A DNA stretch of 13,254 nt from the NCBI GenBank assembly GCA_013375355.1, contig JABXJV010000531.1, forward strand, positions 1 to 13,254. The letters run 5' to 3'. A program made the position numbers and the translations under genes. Shown here in pieces: positions 1 to 7,232 of this stretch (position 1 is the first letter of the stretch; each line of letters begins with the position of its first letter). Under the pieces are notes generated by a model, which saw only the letters and a list, made by a program, of their open reading frames with translations, did not search any database and was not told the DNA's origin. Source of the stretch: Candidatus Helarchaeota archaeon (lineage in GTDB: Archaea; Asgardarchaeota; Lokiarchaeia; Helarchaeales; JABXJV01).

Positions 1-939
1 CACACCTGAAAACATATTTACTTTGTATTTTTGGATTAATTCAAGGACATTTTTAGCATCATATCTCAACATAATATTCAGATAAGCACTGTTAGTAGTG
101 GCATAAACAATATATAACCCAAAAATGTGTGCAAGTGGTAAAACAGCCATATTAACGAATCTACCATATTTATCTTGTATGCCCTTTGGAGGATCAAGGA
201 AAAACAGAGCTTGGAAGGTGTTTGATATAATATTTTCATGCGTCAACATAACACCTTTTGGCAATCCAGTAGTACCACCTGTATACATTAAAGCTACGAG
301 ATCTTCCTTAGTATTGATTTTAATATTAGGAGTTTGTGATGGATATTTAAGAAAATAAGCATCGAAATTAATAACATCTTCTTTGATCTCTTTTTCCTTT
401 TGAATAACTATTAAATTTTTAACTTTATATGATTTTAATGCTCGTTTCATCGCGGTATATTGATTTTCATGGACTATTATTGTACTTACAATTCCACTAT
501 CATTTAAAATATGTAAAATCTCTTTCTTTTTCAAAAGTGGATTTATGGGTACCCAGACTGCACCAATTTGATTAGCGGCGAAGAGCGAAAACATATATTC
601 AGGACAATTTTGACCATAAAATGCAATTCCTTCTTGTTTTTTTATCCCAAGCTCTAAAAAACCCGTGGATACTTGATCTGCAATGTAATTAAATTCATGA
701 TAAGTATATTTTTTATCATTATCAAAATCATAAATTGCCATATTATTTGGATTTTTCTTAGCAGTTCTTTTTAAGATGCACTGAGCTCCTTTTAAATTAG
801 GATATTTAACCGTTTTTGCAATATTATCAGGTACTCTATCCATCCAAGGACGATGAGGTCTCCATTTGCCCAAACTCTTATAATCAGCTAACAATTTTGA
901 ATCTAATTCCCAATCTTCACAATATTTTTTTTCTTCCAT
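1..939 (-). CDS. AMP-forming acyl-CoA synthetase (long-chain fatty-acid-CoA ligase type), C-terminus off the left edge
   Basis: The minus-strand frame opens with ATG at 939 (MEEKKYCEDW) and runs without a stop for exactly 313 codons to base 1. The gene is therefore cut by the window edge, and the C-terminal ~200 residues usual for the family are missing. The adenylation P-loop YTGGTTGLPKGV lies at residues ~219-230. The following LPLAHIFG (~268-274) matches core motif A4/A5 of the ANL superfamily. Upstream, NCPEYMFSLFAANQIGAVWVP (~111-131) is the usual N-terminal region. These enzymes activate a carboxylic acid with ATP and transfer it to CoA; the 'TGGTTGLPKGVMLTHEN' form is typical of fatty-acyl-CoA ligases in the cytoplasm or at the membrane. 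No strong Shine-Dalgarno is visible before the start. The chain length of the substrate cannot be told from this part. The family call is confident and the substrate is inference. Confidence 0.93.
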   Translation of the reverse strand, partial: MEEKKYCEDWELDSKLLADYKSLGKWRPHRPWMDRVPDNIAKTVKYPNLKGAQCILKRTAKKNPNNMAIYDFDNDKKYTYHEFNYIADQVSTGFLELGIKKQEGIAFYGQNCPEYMFSLFAANQIGAVWVPINPLLKKKEILHILNDSGIVSTIIVHENQYTAMKRALKSYKVKNLIVIQKEKEIKEDVINFDAYFLKYPSQTPNIKINTKEDLVALMYTGGTTGLPKGVMLTHENIISNTFQALFFLDPPKGIQDKYGRFVNMAVLPLAHIFGLYIVYATTNSAYLNIMLRYDAKNVLELIQKYKVNMFSGV

Positions 940-1112
940 TTTATTCAGTCCGTAAATTATTAATTAAAAATATTTTTTTCAATTTCTCGTATATTAATGT
1001 GATACTTTAAGCACGACGAGTTAAAATTAAAGAAAATTTGTATTGTTTAAAAATTAAGCAATATGTTTATTCAAGATTAAAATAAATTTGAAATATCATT
1101 AAAGAATATAAA

Positions 1113-1409
1113 TTAGAATGAAATAATTTGAGCGTGGGGAACACCCTCAATCCAAATAACACTATCTTTATGAACGAATCCTGCTTTTATTGCATGAGTT
1201 ACTATATATCTCCCAACTAAATTCCCAATTGTAGCTCTTTCAAGTTCTTTTATACCCTTTTCAATACTCACTAATTCATTTCCATAAAAATCAGATTTTA
1301 CTTCGATTTTCCGATTACCATCCTTAAAACATTTGCCTAATAGGTTTGCATCGCTAATTGCAACGAGTAGATCATCACGTACTTTTTTTATTTTCATATA
1401 AACTTGCAT
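1113..1409 (-). CDS. DUF424 family archaeal protein
   Basis: This is a 98-residue protein of the archaeal DUF424 family. The pattern is recognisable: 'DLLVAISDANLLGK' near residues 13-26, 'KIEVKSDFYG' near 35-44, 'ATIGNLVGRYIV' near 60-71, and the signature end 'GVPHAQII' near 89-96. The family is small, soluble and nearly restricted to archaea, with no established biochemical role. It is often found beside translation genes. Here it follows aIF2-beta on the same strand: its Shine-Dalgarno overlaps the aIF2-beta stop codon, so the two are almost certainly co-transcribed. The start at 1409 (MQVYMKIK) is chosen because AGGAG sits 6 bases upstream; the inner ATG at 1397 has no such site. A link to translation is inferred from context only. 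Confidence 0.85.
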   Translation of the reverse strand: MQVYMKIKKVRDDLLVAISDANLLGKCFKDGNRKIEVKSDFYGNELVSIEKGIKELERATIGNLVGRYIVTHAIKAGFVHKDSVIWIEGVPHAQIISF

Positions 1410-1415
1410 TAAACT

Positions 1416-1420
1416 CTCCT
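1416..1420 (-). promoter_or_regulatory. Shine-Dalgarno AGGAG overlapping the aIF2-beta stop codon
   Basis: On the minus strand the sequence reads TAGGAG, so the aIF2-beta stop TAG shares bases with AGGAG. A 6-base spacer then leads to the DUF424 ATG at 1409. This decides the DUF424 start and implies coupled translation of the pair. Confidence 0.7.
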
Positions 1421-1847
1421 ATGGTGCGGGAATAGAACGCTTAGAACCACAAGCTTCACAAATCAAATATGTAAAACGCCCTTCTCTTAAAATATGCGTA
1501 TCAGGACGTCTACAATTCGTACAGCGAATAAATTTTTCTGTGAATTTTATTAACAAATTATTCAAAGTATCTTTTTGAAATCTTCCTATAAATGCCGCAG
1601 AACCTTGTTTTATTTTAAAATGACCGCGTGTAGCTAATTCTCCCAATAGATATTTTATGATATATCCAGGTTCTCTTCTTAATCTATCACTTATTTCCTT
1701 AAAATTAGTTACTATTGTACTTTTCCCTTCTTGATAAATATTAACACTAGGAATAGTGAATCTAGAATGTTCAAATACGTTTTTTGGAATAGTTTTCGCA
1801 GCCCTTTTCAAAAGCTTTTCATAGTCCATTAAATCCGTTGTTACCAC
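1419..1847 (-). CDS. eif2b: Translation initiation factor aIF2 subunit beta
   Basis: This is the archaeal beta subunit of the heterotrimeric aIF2, which carries initiator Met-tRNA to the small ribosomal subunit. The central alpha/beta domain shows 'NIYQEGKSTIVTNFKEI' (~36-52) and 'LRREPGYIIKYLLGELATRG' (~56-75). It is followed by the C-terminal zinc ribbon with Cys109, Cys112, Cys130 and Cys133 (CTNC...CEAC). The length of 142 residues equals the usual archaeal size, and the long lysine-rich N-terminus of eukaryotic eIF2-beta is absent. The frame as given opens at GTG 1847. An ATG at 1829 (MDYEKLLKRA) is an equally good or better start, because homologues usually begin close to that 'YEKLL' segment and neither site has a clear Shine-Dalgarno. 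It is the first gene of a two-gene operon with DUF424. Confidence 0.95.
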   Translation of the reverse strand: MVTTDLMDYEKLLKRAAKTIPKNVFEHSRFTIPSVNIYQEGKSTIVTNFKEISDRLRREPGYIIKYLLGELATRGHFKIKQGSAAFIGRFQKDTLNNLLIKFTEKFIRCTNCRRPDTHILREGRFTYLICEACGSKRSIPAP

Positions 1848-1941
1848 CGTTTTAACTTATTCTAAATTTTTTTATTTGTTATTTCAATATTAATACTTCA
1901 TTGATATATTTTTCTTAAAACTTACTTTGATATTTTATAAC

Positions 1942-1948
1942 AAAAAAA
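1942..1948 (-). terminator. Oligo-T terminator candidate after the two-OB-fold gene
   Basis: Read on the minus strand, a T7 run (GTGTTTTTTTG) lies about 40 bases past the stop of the 1987-2895 gene and before the aIF2-beta operon. Archaeal RNA polymerase terminates at such U-tracts without a required hairpin. There is no other support. Confidence 0.4.
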
Positions 1949-1986
1949 CACCTAAAATGCGCAATAAGAAATATACTGTATTACCT

Positions 1987-2895
1987 TCAAGAAGAACTTA
2001 AAGATATATTATTATCAGCATTAACCTCTTTAATTTTCTCGTTACTAATCTTAAATTCTCCATATTTTCCTATATTTAAATATAATTTGGTTTGAAATGA
2101 AGACATATACCCATTGATAATTAAATAACTTTCTCCTTTCTTTGTTTTTTCAATATTCTCATTCCAAATGGTGAGGAATACACTACCCGTTTCATCACCT
2201 AATAAAGCATTCATTACTTTATTATTGTTTGAAGTTTGACGGATTTCCTCCGTTTCAATAATCTTTCCGATTAAATTGATTTTTCTACTAGTTGGAGTTA
2301 GATCTTTAATTTTAATTTTATTTAATCCATTAAAATCAACTTTTTCAGATTTTTTTTCATCACTTAATGAACGAGTAGTAACATTTTCCTCCAAAATTTT
2401 TGGAATATTAACCTTATTTACGATCTTTTTATTTTTAAATAACTTTTTTAACTCCTTTTTCTCCAATTCTCTTAAAAGTTCCCAATTAGGATTTGAAATT
2501 TTATGGATAAGTTCTGGCATAATATAAATTTCTTCGTTATACTCACGAACCTTTCCAATAACATCTAGATTTTCCCCAATATTCAAATCATGTAATTTGT
2601 GTTTATCAATATCTTCCGCCCACATTTTTATCCTTATAGTCTCAGTTCCATCGTCGATAATTAGGTAGCCATAATCTTTTTTTGCAATATCGATGTTTTC
2701 CTCATTCTGGTCTTGTTTAAAAATTTTTTTATCAACGATAATTCCAAAAATTCTAGCACGATTGATATTAAGACCAAACGGAGTAATTACATATGATCTA
2801 TCCTCAAATTTAATGAATTTACCTCTTATAATATCAATAATTGAGAGTTTATAAGCTGTCTCTTTTTTAAATCTTTCCATAGAGTTTGAAATCAT
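1987..2895 (-). CDS. Two-OB-fold single-stranded nucleic-acid-binding protein (RPA/SSB-like)
   Basis: This 302-residue protein carries two OB-fold regions. The first (~45-135) has 'RARIFGIIVDKK', 'YLIIDDGTETIRIKMW' and 'GENLDVIGKVREYNEEIYI', the pattern of RPA32/Stn1-type and euryarchaeal RPA-associated OB domains. A charged, lysine-rich linker (~140-192) follows. The second (~193-285) has 'IKDLTPTSRKINLIGKII', 'ALLGDETGSVFLTIWNE' and 'KGESYLIINGYMSSFQTKLYLN', the pattern of the SOSS-B/crenarchaeal SSB type. It ends in a short serine-rich tail. The likely role is binding single-stranded DNA in replication or repair; RNA binding is an alternative. No zinc finger is seen. Met1 at 2895 is used; Met6 at 2880 is an alternative start. 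It is an isolated gene on the minus strand. The OB folds are well supported, and the exact partner and role are inferred. Confidence 0.82.
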   Translation of the reverse strand: MISNSMERFKKETAYKLSIIDIIRGKFIKFEDRSYVITPFGLNINRARIFGIIVDKKIFKQDQNEENIDIAKKDYGYLIIDDGTETIRIKMWAEDIDKHKLHDLNIGENLDVIGKVREYNEEIYIMPELIHKISNPNWELLRELEKKELKKLFKNKKIVNKVNIPKILEENVTTRSLSDEKKSEKVDFNGLNKIKIKDLTPTSRKINLIGKIIETEEIRQTSNNNKVMNALLGDETGSVFLTIWNENIEKTKKGESYLIINGYMSSFQTKLYLNIGKYGEFKISNEKIKEVNADNNISLSSS

Positions 2896-3072
2896 GAGTT
2901 TTCCACTTTTATTTAGTCTATATCAAAAAAATCTCTTACATTATTAGTTACATTTTGTATTTATTATCTTTAATTAAATCGCGCACGAGAAGCGAAATTT
3001 TAAAATTCTTAGAATTTCTATAATTTGTTGTATTAATTTTAACGTAAAACATCTGGGAGCTTTAATTTATTA

Positions 3073-4266
3073 TTGCCAACAAAAAAACGCATTCAATACA
3101 AACCTGTTAGTCTTCGTGAACTCCTAACTAAAATGAAAGACGAAACAGAATTAATGATAGACCTAGCTTACTCTGCAGTACTGTTCAGAAATAAAGAAAT
3201 TGCGGAAGAAGTAATGAAATTAGAAGAAGATGTTGATTCTCTGACTTATCTTGTCGGGATGAACACGATGCTAGCTGCACGAGACGCTAATGACGCTGAA
3301 GCTCTCGAACCATTATTAAAGATTGCTAATGCTACCGATCGAATGTCCAATGCGGCAGCAGACATGAGTCAAATCGTAAAATTTGATAGTCATCCTTATC
3401 TTTTTAAAGCAATAAGGGAATCTGAAGAACCTTTAATTCGTGCTATTGTTTCAAATCCAAAAGTTAAAAATAAAAAAATTGGGCAATTAAATATTCGAAC
3501 GGAAACAGGGTGCGATATAATCGCAATTAGAAGAGGAGATTCATGGATTTTTGACCCTAGCAAAAATACAAAATTAAAATTAGATGATATAGCTATTGCA
3601 AGAGGAACTGAAGATGGAAACACTAGACTTTGTGATTTACTGGGAGGAAAGTGTACTAGAGGAGAAAAAATTAAGGAGAACCACTTAGACGTGTTTTTTA
3701 AAGAAGATTTAGAGAAAATTGAAAAATATATGTTAGAATTAATTAATAAATCTGGATTGATGGTCGACCTGGGTTTTTCTGCGATACTTTTTAATTCAAA
3801 AGATATTGCTGATGATGTTCTCGAAATGGAAGACGAAATTGATAAAAAACATATCGAATTTGAGCAACATATATTATCAACTGCAAAAACTGCGCCAGAT
3901 CCTGAGAAATTACTAGGTTTTCTACAATTTAGTAAATCGATTGAAGAAATTTCTGACTCGGCTGCCGAAATTGCTGAGATTATTTTAAGAGGTTTAAAAC
4001 CACATCCTATAGTTGATGTTATAATCTCCGAATCAGATGAAACAATTTTGAGAGTTAAGGTAGAAGAAAGATCTGAACTTGCTAACAATAGCCTACGAGA
4101 TAGTAAATTCAAAGAATCCGGAATGAGAATAATAGCTATTAAAAGAAAGGGGGATTGGGTTTATAAAATTAGTAAAGATACAATTATTTTACCTAATGAT
4201 ATTTTGATAATTATTGGACCCCAAGAAGGACAAAATATCATTTTGAACATTGTAGTAAAAAAATAG
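3073..4266 (+). CDS. PhoU-TrkA_C-PhoU-TrkA_C regulatory protein (COG3273 type)
   Basis: This 397-residue soluble protein is built as an internal repeat. PhoU-like helical domain 1 covers ~14-105 ('MKDETELMIDLAYSAVLFRNKEIAEEVMKLEE'-type helices) and TrkA_C/RCK_C domain 1 covers ~115-190. PhoU-like domain 2 covers ~212-308 ('INKSGLMVDLGFSAILFNSKDIADDVLEMED'-type helices) and TrkA_C domain 2 covers ~315-395. The two halves share recognisable lines: 'DLAYSAVLF' with 'DLGFSAILF', and 'GCDIIAIRRGDSWIFDPSKNTKL' with 'GMRIIAIKRKGDWVYKISKDTII'. RCK_C domains bind small ligands that gate ion channels or transporters, so a cytoplasmic role in controlling cation or phosphate uptake is likely but unproven. 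There is no membrane segment and no channel gene next door. The start is TTG at 3073. GGGAG lies 13 bases upstream, and the N-terminal 'YKPVSLRELL' is conserved in the family, which argues against starting at Met21. Confidence 0.87.
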   Translation: MPTKKRIQYKPVSLRELLTKMKDETELMIDLAYSAVLFRNKEIAEEVMKLEEDVDSLTYLVGMNTMLAARDANDAEALEPLLKIANATDRMSNAAADMSQIVKFDSHPYLFKAIRESEEPLIRAIVSNPKVKNKKIGQLNIRTETGCDIIAIRRGDSWIFDPSKNTKLKLDDIAIARGTEDGNTRLCDLLGGKCTRGEKIKENHLDVFFKEDLEKIEKYMLELINKSGLMVDLGFSAILFNSKDIADDVLEMEDEIDKKHIEFEQHILSTAKTAPDPEKLLGFLQFSKSIEEISDSAAEIAEIILRGLKPHPIVDVIISESDETILRVKVEERSELANNSLRDSKFKESGMRIIAIKRKGDWVYKISKDTIILPNDILIIIGPQEGQNIILNIVVKK

Positions 4267-4307
4267 CCATTTTTTAAATGAGAATATCAGGTATTATTAT
4301 TTTTTTT
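4257..4307. terminator. Convergent terminator region between the PhoU/TrkA_C and double-Lrp genes
   Basis: The two stop codons are only 7 bases apart. A T8 run on the plus strand (4300-4307) and an A7 run (4257-4263, T7 on the minus strand) give each transcript a U-tract just inside the opposing gene. Termination by U-tract is inferred from known archaeal behaviour. Confidence 0.4.
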
Positions 4308-5218
4308 AGTCTTTCATCTATAGCAAGTGTCGTATTAGTATCAATTATATTTATTCCAGAATTATAGAGCTTAATAATAAATTCATTAAAATTTCTGTTA
4401 CTTTTGGTAAATACTACGGCTAAAAGGCCATAATTTTCCCCTGTTCTATATAAATCAACAATATTTTTTTGTTGAGATAGAAAATTTTTGGCAATTTCGT
4501 CATATTGAGCAGGATCTACCTTAATTCTTAGATAGAATTTTGTTAATTGAAATATATCCCGATTTAAAGTAGGTACAAAATTTTTGATAATACCAGCTTT
4601 CACCATTCTATCAATTCTTTTCCAAGCACCGGGTTGTGAAATTGAAAAATTTCTAGAGTTTAAAATATTACTGATTTCAGATGTTGTATAAGGATTTATT
4701 GATTGATTTTTTAAAATTTTAATTATTTCATAACCTATATTATCTAAATTAGCAAATTTTGCTTGATTTTGAAAAGAAACTCCATTTTCTTTATAAGTTT
4801 GCAGAACATCAATTAATTGATATTTCTTAAAAAATCCTTTTGCCATTAATTTATCTATTTTTTTCAATATCTGATTAAATTCGGCATTATTTCTAATTTT
4901 AATCTTTAAAATTAATGAATATTCACCTATTATTCCATCTAGACTTTCACACTCAAATTTTTCCAATTCGTTTATAAGCCAAGGTTCATTAGGATTAGTT
5001 TTAATTTCAATGAAGAGAGTCCGTTGTTGGAGTAAATAAGGGTCAGTTATAATTGTATGCCCATTAATATATTCATTATTTTTCAAAAAATTTACGACTG
5101 TTAAGATTTTATTTTTAGAAACTTTTAATTTATCTGCTAATTCACTAACAGAACTTCTATAATCTCTTAGAAGTTCCTTAAGAACTTTGTTTTTCAATTC
5201 CTGATTAATTAATTTCAT
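4274..5218 (-). CDS. Double Lrp/AsnC-type transcription regulator (HTH-RAM-HTH-RAM)
   Basis: At 314 residues this is about twice the usual Lrp/AsnC length of ~150, and it reads as two consecutive units. Winged HTH 1 lies at ~8-56 (VLKELLRDYRSSVSELADKL, then KILTVVNFLKNNEYI). Alpha/beta effector (RAM-like) domain 1 lies at ~66-140. Winged HTH 2 lies at ~160-216 ('IGYEIIKILKNQS... YTTSEISNIL... GAWKRIDRMVKAGIIKNF'). RAM-like domain 2 lies at ~226-300 ('FYLRIKVDPAQYDEIAKNF', 'YGLLAVVF'). Lrp proteins act as dimers on palindromic sites. A fused double unit could act as a pseudo-dimer. The gene is divergent from ahcY, and the 128 bp between them hold three palindrome-like repeats, so regulation of ahcY and of itself is a reasonable inference. 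The second HTH is more canonical than the first. A structural or enzymatic Lrp-like role, as in siroheme decarboxylases, is a weaker alternative. Confidence 0.78.
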   Translation of the reverse strand: MKLINQELKNKVLKELLRDYRSSVSELADKLKVSKNKILTVVNFLKNNEYINGHTIITDPYLLQQRTLFIEIKTNPNEPWLINELEKFECESLDGIIGEYSLILKIKIRNNAEFNQILKKIDKLMAKGFFKKYQLIDVLQTYKENGVSFQNQAKFANLDNIGYEIIKILKNQSINPYTTSEISNILNSRNFSISQPGAWKRIDRMVKAGIIKNFVPTLNRDIFQLTKFYLRIKVDPAQYDEIAKNFLSQQKNIVDLYRTGENYGLLAVVFTKSNRNFNEFIIKLYNSGINIIDTNTTLAIDERLKKIIIPDILI

Positions 5219-5228
5219 ATTAAAATCA

Positions 5229-5290
5229 ATTTAAATTTGTTATAACCATTTAAATTTGTTACAAATCTTAAACTAAAATTTATTACAAAT
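5229..5290. promoter_or_regulatory. Triple operator-like repeat in the divergent lrp-like/ahcY promoter
   Basis: Three related 13-mers are visible. They are ATTTGTTATAACC at 5235-5247, ATTTGTTACAAAT at 5254-5266 and ATTTATTACAAAT at 5278-5290. The middle copy is a perfect inverted repeat (ATTTGT-T-ACAAAT), the third has one mismatch and the first is degenerate on one side. Copies 1 and 2 lie within a 17-base direct repeat ATTTAAATTTGTTAYAA with a 19-bp offset; copies 2 and 3 are 24 bp apart. AT-rich TATA-like stretches (5248-5255 and 5291-5300) are interleaved. The arrangement fits an array bound by a dimeric Lrp-like protein. The binding protein is inferred from adjacency. Confidence 0.6.
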
Positions 5291-5346
5291 ATATTTAAAT
5301 ATTATTATAAAATTATTATAAAAAGAATTAATGAAGTGGATTATAA

Positions 5347-6606
5347 TTGACAACACAATATGAAGTTAAAGATATTTCTTTGAGCACCGAAGGTGACTTA
5401 GCTATTGAATGGTCAAGCCTAAATATGCCAGTTTTAGCACAAATAAAAGAAGAATTTGAATCAACAAAACCTTTAAAAGGTGTAAGAGTGGCCGCTTGTC
5501 TACATGTTACTAAAGAAACAGCTGGTTTGATGAATACTTTAAAAGCAGGTGGCGCACAAATTGCTTTATGTGGTTCAAATCCATTATCAACCCAAAATCA
5601 TGTAGCTGCAGCATTGGCTCAAAGTGGGATGAGAGTATTTGCTTGGCGTGGTCAATCCAAAGAAGAGTATTATTATTGTATAGATAGAACTCTAGAAATC
5701 AAACCGAATATAACTTTAGATGATGGAGCAGATTTAATTTCGACAATTCATTCAAAAAAGACTGAATTATTGAAAGATATTGTAGCAGGTTGTGAAGAAA
5801 CAACAACTGGTGTAATTCGTCTGAGAGCTATGGCAAAAGATGGAAAATTAAAATATCCAATCCTTGCAGCAAATGATTCCCAAACAAAACGTAATTTCGA
5901 TAATGTCTATGGCACAGGACAAAGCACTATGGACGGAATCTTAAGAGCTACATCCATATTAATAGCTGGTAAAGAAGTAGTAGTTGCAGGTTATGGGTAT
6001 TGTTCAAAAGGTATTGCTACGAGGGCCAGAGGTTTAGGTGGGCATGTAATTGTTACTGAAGTGGATCCTGTTAAAGCCTTACAAGCTGCCATGGATGGAT
6101 TTTCGGTAATGCCAATGTCAAAAGCATCTGAAATCGGAGACTTATTTGTTACTTCTACTGGAGATAAAAATGTTATCGATAAAGTACATTTAAAAAAGAT
6201 GAAATCTGGTGCGATTTTAGCTAATTCAGGACATTTCAATGTTGAAATTAATATACCTGCTTTGGAAGCGATGTCTAAGGGAAAAAAAGTTATTCGACCT
6301 AATGTTGAACAATATGAAACAAAGGATGGTAGGAAATTATATTTATTAGCAGAGGGAAGATTAGTAAATCTAGCTGCTGCTGAAGGACATCCCTCAGAAG
6401 TAATGGATATGAGCTTTTCAGATCAAGCACTTGGTACACAATATATGTTAGAACATGGTAAAAATCTTAAACCTGATGTCTACGTGCTCCCAAAAGAATT
6501 AGATGATAAGGTCGCATATTTAAAATTAAAATCAATGGGTATCGAAATTGATTACTTAACACCTGAACAAGAAAAATACATAACTAGTTGGGATGAAGGA
6601 ACTTAG
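5347..6606 (+). CDS. ahcY: Adenosylhomocysteinase (S-adenosyl-L-homocysteine hydrolase)
   Basis: This cytoplasmic NAD+-dependent enzyme splits S-adenosylhomocysteine into adenosine and homocysteine, relieving product inhibition of methyltransferases. Its 419 residues match the shorter archaeal form without the 'KPDHYRY' tail of eukaryotic enzymes. Visible motifs are 'CLHVTKETAGLMNTL' (51-65, catalytic His53), 'LDDGADL' (124-130), 'GCEETTTGV' (148-156), and 'NDSQTKRNFDNVYG' (176-189, with Lys181, Asp185 and Asn186). The NAD-binding loop is 'GYGYCSKG' (215-222), followed by 'ANSGHFNVEI' late in the protein. The position equivalent to human Cys195 is Thr, as is usual in 'YGTGQS'-type archaeal enzymes. 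The start is TTG at 5347, with only a weak AAGTGG upstream; the ATG at 5331 is in another frame and soon stops. The gene is transcribed alone and divergently from the double-Lrp regulator. Confidence 0.96.
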   Translation: MTTQYEVKDISLSTEGDLAIEWSSLNMPVLAQIKEEFESTKPLKGVRVAACLHVTKETAGLMNTLKAGGAQIALCGSNPLSTQNHVAAALAQSGMRVFAWRGQSKEEYYYCIDRTLEIKPNITLDDGADLISTIHSKKTELLKDIVAGCEETTTGVIRLRAMAKDGKLKYPILAANDSQTKRNFDNVYGTGQSTMDGILRATSILIAGKEVVVAGYGYCSKGIATRARGLGGHVIVTEVDPVKALQAAMDGFSVMPMSKASEIGDLFVTSTGDKNVIDKVHLKKMKSGAILANSGHFNVEINIPALEAMSKGKKVIRPNVEQYETKDGRKLYLLAEGRLVNLAAAEGHPSEVMDMSFSDQALGTQYMLEHGKNLKPDVYVLPKELDDKVAYLKLKSMGIEIDYLTPEQEKYITSWDEGT

Positions 6607-7232
6607 ATCACTGAAAAAATAAGTAATTATTATAATAAACAATTTTTTTTATTTTAATCCCCTAAATTTTAATACTAAGATTAGTTTAATGACTAAAAAT
6701 CTATTTTAATTGCTTCTTATGCCATAATTGTTCATAAAATCCAATAAGGATTTGAATATAAACATTCTAATTCAAAACTATAATATAAAATCTTAAAATT
6801 TTGAAAAAAAAATTTGGTGTCACTTTTTTGACAATATTGTTTTATCCGATAATTTTTTGAATGAACTAACTGAAGTGATATAACGCGCGTTTATTTAGAA
6901 TATAAATAATAAAGATTATAAAGAATTCAATGAGAAAATGAAAAAATATAGAGAGATTTACTAAAATTTCATAAAATTATCAATAAAACTCTTGAGATTT
7001 TTAGTAATTAGAAAAAGTGAATAGGAACCTTATCCAATGGAAAAAAAACATTTTATTTTTAATATAAAGAGCAAAATTTCAAATTTTTTATAAATTTGTC
7101 TGTTGATTAACCTTATAACTCTAACTTCGACAAAAATTAAATTAGAAAAAAGATCTATATGTCATTACAGATTTTTTAAAATAAACTAATTATTTTTATA
7201 TCTGATTATTATTATAATTATAAAAAAAGTAA
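6607..7232. other. 626-bp gene-poor, AT-rich intergenic region between ahcY and the histone gene
   Basis: I find no convincing coding frame on either strand; the ATG-started frames I checked stop within 20 codons. There is no tRNA, rRNA or repeat array. The first part holds the ahcY U-tract terminator. The end holds TATA-like stretches (7195-7203 and 7216-7225) for the histone gene. A TGTCA-6 nt-TGACA inverted repeat at 6818-6833 is the only local symmetry seen and may be chance. An unrecognised small RNA cannot be excluded. Confidence 0.5.
6643..6650 (+). terminator. T8 terminator candidate after ahcY
   Basis: A run of eight T, followed by ATTTTAAT, starts 37 bases after the ahcY stop codon. 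This is the U-tract type used by archaeal RNA polymerase. No convincing hairpin precedes it. Confidence 0.5.

Noticed and set aside
816..1010. Short plus-strand frame over the acyl-CoA synthetase start
   Set aside because: It is antisense to the conserved N-terminus of the synthetase and extends into AT-rich spacer; no ribosome-binding site or motif.
3396..4112. Long open frame (238 codons) on the minus strand
   Set aside because: It is fully antisense to the well-supported PhoU/TrkA_C gene, its product is serine/isoleucine-rich with no recognisable motif, and it is explained by the codon use of the real gene.
5572..5582. GGTTCAAATCC, identical to a tRNA T-loop consensus
   Set aside because: It lies in the middle of the ahcY coding frame (encoding GSNP) and there is no acceptor stem, D-arm or anticodon arm around it.
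6818..6833. TGTCA-6 nt-TGACA inverted repeat, considered as a mobile-element end
   Set aside because: A 5-bp stem is expected by chance in this length of DNA, and no partner end or transposase is present.
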